Source: Caldifarciminota bacterium (lineage in GTDB: Bacteria > Hydrothermota > UBA3073 > NMUJ01). From it: a DNA stretch of 18,807 bases. Within the stretch, counting starts at the first letter, position 1. Each line of letters begins with the position of its first letter. The stretch is taken from the NCBI GenBank assembly GCA_021158725.1, contig JAGGUB010000035.1, positions 1 through 18,807 on the forward strand. The letters are read 5' to 3'. The position numbers were made by a program, and so were the translations under genes. Positions 13,756 to 18,807 of this stretch are shown piece by piece. A model generated the notes under the pieces. The model worked only from the letters and a program-made list of their open reading frames with translations. It searched no databases and had not been told where the DNA came from.

Positions 13756-15217
13756 CTCTCTTCTGGGCAATTCTTGCCAACACTATTGAGATTATCACAA
13801 ATAGAAAGATAGGAAGCCACCCCCCTAAAAACGTAGCCAGCCTTGGGTACCCCCCATATGGTGAAATTATATCCTTCCTTAGTGAACACACCAGTAGGAA
13901 TATCGAAACCGGTGGCACAAGATACTTTATGAGGTATTCCCAAGATTTGCCCAACTTAATATCAGAATATTCATTTATGCTCACCCTCAAAGTACGTAAC
14001 GAGTAGAAATACCCCGCTGCTATACATTGTAGGAGTGCCACTGAGAACAACCCCAAATGTGTGACGAAATGGTCCACCACATCCAACCAGTACAAGCCCG
14101 CACTCGTTGTGTATATAAGGCCCACCAGTATACCAACGATCATAATACCTACATTAACCTTCCACCTACGCCATCCGAACCGTTCCGTCACCCCTGCCGA
14201 TATTGCTTCCACCAACGAGAATGCTGAATCCACCGCCAACGTAAGTAGCATCGCAAAAAACAGCAACCCACAAAGCCTCGCCCCTGGTAACGAGTTGATT
14301 ATCATCGGGTACACTACAAAGGCGAGCGAAGGCCCCCCTTTTGCAACCTCACTCACCGGTTTACCTACCATATACGCGTGATAACCGAGTGTCGCAAACA
14401 CTGCAATCCCCGCTATAAAAGCCGTAAGTGCATCCGCTAACGCAATAAGCAATGCATTATTGACTATGTCGGATTTAGGTGGCAAGAATGCCGCATATGC
14501 GATCATCACCCCAAACCCTATCGTCAACGTAAAGAATATCTGGCTAAACGCTGCATGCCAAAGCTCTGGATTCCTCAGTTGTGCAAAGTTAGGTGTAAGG
14601 TAATATTTCAACCCTTCCATAGCACCCGGTAACGTCACCCCACGTATCACAAACACTATCAATATGAGCCATGGCACTGTCACGGTGACATACACCACCC
14701 TACCTACAGTTAATGGTCCTTTCCATATCGATAGCAGTATCCATACCCAGCAAACAATAAGCCCCAGAAGGATATTCAACCTTATACTCCCGATACTAAA
14801 TATACTATTGGATAGATTCAATACCTTATTAAAGAAGAAGCTTTCCGTATTCTCACCCCATGCGAGGTTCGCCGAATACACAAAGTAATTAGCAGCCCAT
14901 CCCATAACCACCACGTAGTAGCTTACGACACCAAACCCCGCAAGCAATGCAAACCAACCCAACCATTCCCATCTCGAACTTATACGTCGTAACGCACCCG
15001 GTGCACTACTCTTGAAGTGATAGCCGAGTGCAAACTCCAGTATAAGTATAGGTATACCGATGATAAATAAGCTCACCAAATACACCAGTATGAACGCACC
15101 CCCTCCATATTTATAAGCTATGAAAGGGAATCGCCACACATTACCCAACCCAATAGCCGACCCTATAGCAGCGAGCACAAAAGAGCCACGCCCTGGCCAG
15201 GTTTCTACCTTTCCCAT
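13733..15217 (-). CDS. Neurotransmitter:sodium symporter (NSS/SNF, LeuT fold)
   Basis: An inner-membrane sodium-coupled transporter of 494 residues with about 12 hydrophobic segments. The first segment carries the family signature SAIGLGNVWRFPF (20-32), which forms part of the sodium and substrate sites around the unwound middle of TM1. TM6 has LTIGFGVMIAYAAFLPP, and TM8 carries LTLAVDSAFSLVEAISAG. Bacterial members mostly import amino acids; the substrate here cannot be read. The protein ends in a short charged tail (RIAQKRDAGGFTP). The ATG lies inside the end of the BCAM0308-family gene (13-nt overlap) with no ribosome-binding site, so translation is probably coupled. The stop codon lies within the transketolase gene. 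Confidence 0.92.
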   Translation of the reverse strand: MGKVETWPGRGSFVLAAIGSAIGLGNVWRFPFIAYKYGGGAFILVYLVSLFIIGIPILILEFALGYHFKSSAPGALRRISSRWEWLGWFALLAGFGVVSYYVVVMGWAANYFVYSANLAWGENTESFFFNKVLNLSNSIFSIGSIRLNILLGLIVCWVWILLSIWKGPLTVGRVVYVTVTVPWLILIVFVIRGVTLPGAMEGLKYYLTPNFAQLRNPELWHAAFSQIFFTLTIGFGVMIAYAAFLPPKSDIVNNALLIALADALTAFIAGIAVFATLGYHAYMVGKPVSEVAKGGPSLAFVVYPMIINSLPGARLCGLLFFAMLLTLAVDSAFSLVEAISAGVTERFGWRRWKVNVGIMIVGILVGLIYTTSAGLYWLDVVDHFVTHLGLFSVALLQCIAAGYFYSLRTLRVSINEYSDIKLGKSWEYLIKYLVPPVSIFLLVCSLRKDIISPYGGYPRLATFLGGWLPIFLFVIISIVLARIAQKRDAGGFTP

Positions 15218-15702
15218 TCAACACGTAATAACTTCTGATCTTCTGACAGATGATACGTACTTTTACCTTTGTATGATTTCTCGAGTGCGTTCCCTATCCT
15301 ATGTGCGAGTACACCCAACGTTGTCTCCACAATGAGCTCACCCTCACTCTCCTCCATCTTTATGATACGTTCGAGTGGGTTCACCTTCTGTGCACGCTTC
15401 TCCTCGTTACGTATGAGGTTGAAAATTTCATCCCGATGTTCCTTCCAGAATTCGCCACGCACCTTCACTATACCCATGGGGTAATGCTCTTTTATCCTCC
15501 TACATGCAGGGCAATCCCTACGATAAATTTCTATTTCACCCTTCTTGGCCTTATCCTCTAATTCCTGTAGCAATTCATCATCCCAGAACCAGTGCTTATT
15601 ATGATAAATTAACTTACACGTAGGACATATGGTTGGATCTCTATATCCTACACTGTAGGGGTCCTCTAAATGGTCAAACCGCTCATGTCGCCTTATAGGC
15701 AT
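15205..15702 (-). CDS. BCAM0308-family zinc-binding protein
   Basis: A soluble protein of 165 residues. A zinc ribbon is formed by ICPTC (C26, C29) and DCPACRRI (C64, C67), separated by a charged linker. The C-terminal part carries YPMGIVKVRGEFWKEHRDEI, NPLERIIKME and a run from VETTLGVLAHRIGNALEKSY, ending in LLRVEWER. This order (CPxC, CPAC, a YPxGIV segment, a PLERI segment, a TT..LA..IG.AL segment and a final W) is what I recall of the family named after BCAM0308, whose function is not established. The zinc ribbon resembles those of ribosome-export factor NMD3, which might suggest RNA or ribosome binding; this is speculative. The ATG at 15702 follows GGGGGG, its ribosome-binding site; an in-frame GTG at 15714 lies within that site. 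tRNA-Val is 28 nt upstream. Confidence 0.78.
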   Translation of the reverse strand: MPIRRHERFDHLEDPYSVGYRDPTICPTCKLIYHNKHWFWDDELLQELEDKAKKGEIEIYRRDCPACRRIKEHYPMGIVKVRGEFWKEHRDEIFNLIRNEEKRAQKVNPLERIIKMEESEGELIVETTLGVLAHRIGNALEKSYKGKSTYHLSEDQKLLRVEWER

Positions 15703-15730
15703 ATTACCCCCCACTTCTCAAATAAAAAAA
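15703..15730 (-). terminator. T-tract directly after tRNA-Val (possible attenuator) with ribosome-binding site
   Basis: The 28-nt gap begins with seven T immediately after the tRNA discriminator base and ends with GTGGGGGGTAAT before the ATG. A T-run right after the stable acceptor and T-arm hairpins resembles an intrinsic terminator, so part of the transcripts may end at the tRNA. The G-run serves as Shine-Dalgarno sequence for those that continue. No separate promoter is visible in the gap. Confidence 0.45.
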
Positions 15731-15804
15731 TGGGCGAAGGAGGACTCGAACCTCCGACCTCCTGCTTGTAAGGCAGGCGCTCTCACCACCTGAGCTATCC
15801 GCCC
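15731..15804 (-). tRNA. tRNA-Val (anticodon TAC)
   Basis: A 74-nt cloverleaf: acceptor GGGCGGA/TTCGCCC with one G-T pair and A73. The D stem is GCTC/GAGC with loop AGGTGGTGA, the anticodon stem CCTGC/GCAGG with loop CTTACAA, the variable region AGGTC, and the T arm GGAGG-TTCGAGT-CCTCC. The anticodon TAC occupies 15770-15768. CCA is not encoded; a run of T follows. The -10 box of its promoter ends 8 nt before G1. Confidence 0.96.
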
Positions 15805-15812
15805 ATTATAGT

Positions 15813-15840
15813 AAAATATGGGAAATATGATGACAGTCAA
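15813..15840 (-). promoter_or_regulatory. tRNA-Val promoter (TTGACT-16-TATTTT)
   Basis: On the minus strand TTGACT (15840-15835) and TATTTT (15818-15813) are 16 nt apart, identical in boxes and spacing to the gyrB promoter. Eight nt follow before tRNA G1. A TATAAT abuts the tRNA itself but has no -35 partner at a usable distance. This is the only promoter seen ahead of the BCAM0308-NSS-transketolase-ftsEX run. Confidence 0.65.
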
Positions 15841-15860
15841 CCCGACCTCCATTGTCATGC

Positions 15861-16415
15861 TCATGGGACCGCCCGAATCTCCATAAGGTACGTCCCTGTA
15901 GTGGGTTCGATCACCTCCACCCTTCTACACGGTTTATGAGTATAGGTGGGTGTTCGGTTCACCAACCTACTCCATATCCTATGCAAATACGTGTATAAAT
16001 TAGGTCCCGCAACCGTCACGTATGCCTTACCATGGGTACAAAGTAACGAGGTTATCTTTTCGATACCTTTTTTCATATCCTTCACGTATGGGAACAACCC
16101 AATCACCACTATCAAGTCATATTTACCTTCAAGTGTCCAAAAATCTGCCACCTTAAACTTCACCCCCGTTACCCTATTGCTTGCATAGCGTATCATTTTC
16201 TCAGATATATCAATCGCAACTATTTCAGCCCCTGGAAAGCTATCCCTCAACTTACGTGTGAAATGTCCTGCCCCACACGCTACCTCCAATATCCTTCGTG
16301 GTTGTAATGGCTTGATTTTCTGCAATATCCTTCGCTCTACAGTTAACCTCCACACAACCAACGGTGGTAAATGGAATCCCAACTCATACAACCTGGGATA
16401 TGCGTATATACGCAT
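15861..16415 (-). CDS. Small class I SAM-dependent methyltransferase
   Basis: A Rossmann-fold methyltransferase of 184 residues. Motif I is ILEVACGAGHFT (42-53), the acidic residue that would bind the SAM ribose is D69 in VAIDISEKM, and D91 in KVADFW fits the adenine-contact position. Motif IV reads LIVVIGLFPYVKD. The N-terminus (YAYPRLYELGFHL) and the short basic C-terminus give no substrate clue. Members of this size act on quinones, lipids or small metabolites as well as RNA, so I make no substrate call. It is the last visible gene of the fmt-purF-DUF89 run, 25 nt after DUF89. The start codon lies inside a 16-bp perfect palindrome. The GGATAA just before the ATG is a poor ribosome-binding site. 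Confidence 0.82.
   Translation of the reverse strand: MRIYAYPRLYELGFHLPPLVVWRLTVERRILQKIKPLQPRRILEVACGAGHFTRKLRDSFPGAEIVAIDISEKMIRYASNRVTGVKFKVADFWTLEGKYDLIVVIGLFPYVKDMKKGIEKITSLLCTHGKAYVTVAGPNLYTYLHRIWSRLVNRTPTYTHKPCRRVEVIEPTTGTYLMEIRAVP
16400..16415. repeat. Perfect palindrome over the methyltransferase start codon
   Basis: ATGCGTATATACGCAT is a perfect 16-bp palindrome. On the minus strand its first three bases are the methyltransferase ATG. The outer GGATA and TATCC continue the symmetry with one extra base on one side, giving a near-palindrome of about 26 bp. It could be an operator for a dimeric regulator or an RNA hairpin that hides the start codon. Part of the symmetry is also coding sequence (MRIYAYP). 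Confidence 0.5.
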
Positions 16416-16440
16416 TTATCCGATCCCAATATCGTCAATT

Positions 16441-17295
16441 TTATCCATTACTGGTTCTGAAGAACAGCAACGATCCCACCTCCATCCCCATGTAGCGGGC
16501 TACGGGGTCACATTTTATCTGTAATAGAAAATATATCGGTGCTTTAACCTCTGATAAAGCTTCAAAGTTACCCTGCCCCTTGCTGATTATAATGTCGGAT
16601 GAATAGAAAATTTTGCGAAACCCTTCATTACAATCCTCCAATATTATGCCAGGTGCTTCACATCCACTATCAATAATCTTAGCTACCTCATCTATACCAG
16701 AAGCTATCGCATCTTCATATACTGCATCGTTAATAGTAGGATACCCCCTAACCGCATACAGTATTTCAATCTGTGGGTAATGTAGCTTAAGCACTTCGAT
16801 CAATAGCTTATCAAATACTGTTTCACCCGCATTATCCGCTAAGTATAGCAACATCTTACTGTTTTTGAGCTCCTCCACAAACCTATCATACTCCATACGC
16901 TTGAATTCACGTTCACCAATGTCTTGTAATTCCGCCATAATTCTATCCTCACCCAATGTAGCAAAATCTATCGCATTACCGGAAGCTGCTACCTTCAACG
17001 CACGTTGTAAGTTGTCGCCCACCCACACCTTTATCCTCGGATACATATCGAGCATCATCTTTATAAAACGTTCCTTATCTTGTTTATAAGGATCATATAT
17101 CCCCCACATTCTTCTTGGTATACTATGTATGAACTTACCCGCATGTGTAGGTGTGGGTAGCTTCACCAACTCCGGTAACCTTTCCGCTATGAGTAACATA
17201 ACCTCTATCAACTTCTCTCTATCATCAGTAGCTTTACTTGCGGTTACCAACCCTTGCCTAAAGAAACACGGTATACACTCAGGATATATCCTCAT
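16441..17295 (-). CDS. DUF89/ARMT1-like metal-dependent phosphatase family protein
   Basis: A 284-residue DUF89 protein, the length of the microbial stand-alone subfamily. The N-terminal CIPC (C7, C10) is that subfamily's hallmark. Metal-site and active-site motifs are visible: ASGNAID (104-110), LADNAGETVFDKLLIE (D154, N155, E158), TINDA (N189, D190) and ISKGQGNFEAL (K239, N243, E245). DUF89 proteins are described as metal-dependent phosphatases that remove damaged or unwanted phosphorylated metabolites, with phosphopantetheine and sugar-phosphate substrates reported in some groups. The substrate of this one is unknown. Its ATG overlaps the purF stop (ATGA), so it is probably translated by coupling, and its place next to purF may point to a phosphoribosyl-type side product; that link is inference. 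Confidence 0.88.
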   Translation of the reverse strand: MRIYPECIPCFFRQGLVTASKATDDREKLIEVMLLIAERLPELVKLPTPTHAGKFIHSIPRRMWGIYDPYKQDKERFIKMMLDMYPRIKVWVGDNLQRALKVAASGNAIDFATLGEDRIMAELQDIGEREFKRMEYDRFVEELKNSKMLLYLADNAGETVFDKLLIEVLKLHYPQIEILYAVRGYPTINDAVYEDAIASGIDEVAKIIDSGCEAPGIILEDCNEGFRKIFYSSDIIISKGQGNFEALSEVKAPIYFLLQIKCDPVARYMGMEVGSLLFFRTSNG

Positions 17296-18689
17296 CTACC
17301 AACATCGAGCCGCTGTCGTTCGATACATTCGATTTCCTCTTCACGCGGAGGTATTGGATAATCACCGTTGAAACATGCGGTACAAAACGTAGCACCACTG
17401 TCTACACCCTCTACCAGCCCATCCAATGTCTGATACACCAGCACATCCGCCCCTATGACTTTACGTATCTCGTCTACACTCTTATCTTTTGCTATGAACT
17501 CACGTCGTGTCTGCATATCTATCCCATAGTAACATGGATATTTTAGTGGTGGTGCCGTTGATGCAAAATACACAGCGGTTGGGTTAACCTGACGTACCAA
17601 CTGTATTATCGCACGTGATGTGTTACCTCGTACGATACTATCATCTACAAGTAGTATCTTTTTGCCCTCAATCTCATAGCGTACGGGGTTGAGCTTCACC
17701 TTTACTCTTTCCATACGTTTTTCGTCTCTCGGCATTATAAATGTACGCCCTATGTAACGATTCTTGATAAGCCCCTCCTTGTAAGGTACACCCAGATATT
17801 CACTGATGGCGAAAGCTGCCGTCCTTGCAGTATCAGGTACAGGTATTACCACATCCGGTTTTATACCTCGTTTCTCAACCTCTTTAGCCAAGTTAACCCC
17901 TAACCTATATCGTGCTTTATACACTGGTATACCATTGATTATCGAGTCAGGTCTCGCAAAATACACATACTCGAATATACAGTAACGTGGTATAGCTGGA
18001 TAGAGTTGTCTCGCAATTATTTCACCTTCAGGTGTAATAAGTATCGCTTCGCCTGGCTTAACATCTCTTACTAACCTATATTGCAAAATATCCAACGCTA
18101 CACTTTCAGATGTCACCATATAATCACCATCTTTTTCACCCAAAACCAGTGGCTTAAACCCAAACCTATCCCTTATCGCCATCAACCCCTTATCCTTAAT
18201 ACACATGACAATGGAAAAAGCACCACGTGCCACCTCCATAACTTTCTTAGCGGCTTCAAATGGATCACCTCCATAGTTAACTATAAACAATTGTAACAGC
18301 AATTCACCATCCGATGAGCTCAAAAACTTCACCCCCTTCGATACCAGTTGCTCCCGTAGCTGAAAGTAATTAAGCAAATTACCGTTATGTGCTAACCCCA
18401 CACCCATCTCTTTTATAAAGAAGGGTTGTGCCTCTTCCTCTTTACCCAACCCGATCGTTGGGTACCTCACATGTCCAATCCCCATATACCCAGGTAATTG
18501 AAACATAAGCTCTTCATTAAATAATGAGGTTACAAGCCCGTTACCTTTCTTCAAATAACACTTACGTTCACCACACACAAGCATACCTGATGCATCTTGT
18601 CCACGATGTTGTATCGCCAGCAACCCAAAATACAAGTCTTTCGCTACATTATTGGCTTTACGTTTGATCACCCCCACGATACCACACAT
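17292..18689 (-). CDS. purF: Amidophosphoribosyltransferase, Fe-S type
   Basis: First committed enzyme of de novo purine synthesis: converts PRPP and glutamine to phosphoribosylamine. From the ATG at 18689 the protein has 465 residues and begins Met-Cys, so methionine removal exposes the catalytic cysteine with no propeptide. The glutaminase domain (CGIVGV, IQHRGQDASG, GIGHVRYPT, AHNGNL) covers about residues 2-230. The phosphoribosyltransferase domain carries the PRPP loop ILLVDDSIVRGNTS and PVPDTARTAAF. The four cysteines that hold a 4Fe-4S cluster in the Bacillus-type enzyme are present, in YCIFEYVYFARPDS, YPCYYGID and FCTACF. A TTG three bases upstream would bury the cysteine as residue 3. 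GAGGTG eight bases before the ATG is the likely ribosome-binding site. The fmt stop overlaps this start by one base (TGATG). Confidence 0.97.
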   Translation of the reverse strand: MCGIVGVIKRKANNVAKDLYFGLLAIQHRGQDASGMLVCGERKCYLKKGNGLVTSLFNEELMFQLPGYMGIGHVRYPTIGLGKEEEAQPFFIKEMGVGLAHNGNLLNYFQLREQLVSKGVKFLSSSDGELLLQLFIVNYGGDPFEAAKKVMEVARGAFSIVMCIKDKGLMAIRDRFGFKPLVLGEKDGDYMVTSESVALDILQYRLVRDVKPGEAILITPEGEIIARQLYPAIPRYCIFEYVYFARPDSIINGIPVYKARYRLGVNLAKEVEKRGIKPDVVIPVPDTARTAAFAISEYLGVPYKEGLIKNRYIGRTFIMPRDEKRMERVKVKLNPVRYEIEGKKILLVDDSIVRGNTSRAIIQLVRQVNPTAVYFASTAPPLKYPCYYGIDMQTRREFIAKDKSVDEIRKVIGADVLVYQTLDGLVEGVDSGATFCTACFNGDYPIPPREEEIECIERQRLDVGR

Positions 18690-18807
18690 CAACCCAGCAC
18701 CTCACCCACTTGAGGTCGATATCCGTTAATAAATGCAATCGCATCCATAACCTTACGATACTCGGGTTGCAATTCATGTATCACCAATACACCATCACCA
18801 GTCTGTA
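18689..18807 (-). CDS. fmt: Methionyl-tRNA formyltransferase, C-terminal end only
   Basis: The right edge holds 38 residues in frame with a TGA that overlaps the purF start. They contain TGDGVLVIHELQPEYRKVMD and then AFINGYRPQVGEVLG, matching the end of the Fmt C-terminal domain (a glycine-rich strand, LQPxGK-M, then an xGYxPxxGxxLG tail). The usual Gly-Lys after LQPE is Tyr-Arg here. The enzyme formylates initiator Met-tRNA. The catalytic N-terminal domain lies outside the window, so the call rests on this short tail. Confidence 0.7.
   Translation of the reverse strand, partial: QTGDGVLVIHELQPEYRKVMDAIAFINGYRPQVGEVLG

Noticed and set aside
13402..14006. Plus-strand open frames opposite the transketolase and symporter genes
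   Set aside because: They are antisense to well-supported genes and show no domain signature.
15829..15857. ATGACA/TGTCAT inverted pair between the methyltransferase stop and tRNA-Val
   Set aside because: Six-base arms with a 17-nt loop and no T-run are too weak to call a terminator or operator.
16414..16439. TTGACG ahead of the methyltransferase as a -35 box
   Set aside because: No -10 box lies 16-18 nt downstream; the nearest TATATA is 22 nt away inside the palindrome and beyond the start codon.
1..18807. CRISPR arrays, insertion sequences or integrases
   Set aside because: I found no regularly spaced direct repeats, transposase or recombinase genes by reading both strands; short diverged repeats could still escape this reading.

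Overview
The window is bacterial chromosome, densely packed and roughly 45% GC on the lines I counted by hand. It carries GyrA/GyrB, DNA polymerase III delta', FtsE/FtsX, an EnvC-like factor, methionyl-tRNA formyltransferase and RimO, which together indicate a bacterium. Heavy use of ATA, AGG and CGT codons, very short intergenic gaps and charged proteins hint at a thermophile from a little-cultured lineage. I cannot place the phylum. Neither tRNA gene encodes its CCA end.

Region 1 (1-2564, + strand) holds the 3' part of a DUF2791/BrxD-like P-loop ATPase and a complete Lhr-type helicase overlapping it (BrxHI-like). This is the defence-type pair known from BREX and related anti-phage loci. The + strand here is G-rich.

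Region 2 (2626-10185, + strand) is a housekeeping run: gyrB, an EnvC-like coiled-coil protein with a degenerate LytM domain, holB (delta'), gyrA and rimO. Genes overlap except for one 56-nt gap before gyrA. gyrB and gyrA each have a promoter, and the two promoters resemble each other (TTGACTTA, 16-nt spacer, TATTTT or TATCTT). The gyrA -10 box lies only 8 nt from its ATG, so that mRNA is probably leaderless. From 2565 to the window's right end the + strand is C-rich whichever strand is coding, so GC skew reverses sharply between the helicase gene and gyrB.

Region 3 (15804 down to 10169, - strand) contains two tRNA-led transcription units. tRNA-Val(TAC) is followed by a BCAM0308-family zinc protein, an NSS sodium symporter, an orphan C-terminal transketolase subunit, and a divergent FtsE/FtsX pair. 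tRNA-Gln(CTG), with its own promoter, is followed 12 nt later by a class I/II aminotransferase whose 3' end overlaps that of convergent rimO. Ribosome-binding sites stand out after the tRNAs; most other genes begin inside the gene before them and have no clear one.

Region 4 (18807 down to 15861, - strand) is another tight operon: fmt (3' end only), purF (iron-sulfur type), a DUF89 metal-dependent phosphatase-like protein and a small SAM methyltransferase.

The most interesting signals are the defence pair at a skew junction, promoters set exactly 8 nt from two tRNA 5' ends and the gyrA start codon, tRNA-mRNA dicistrons, and an FtsEX/EnvC division module whose ATPase has lost its signature and switch motifs.
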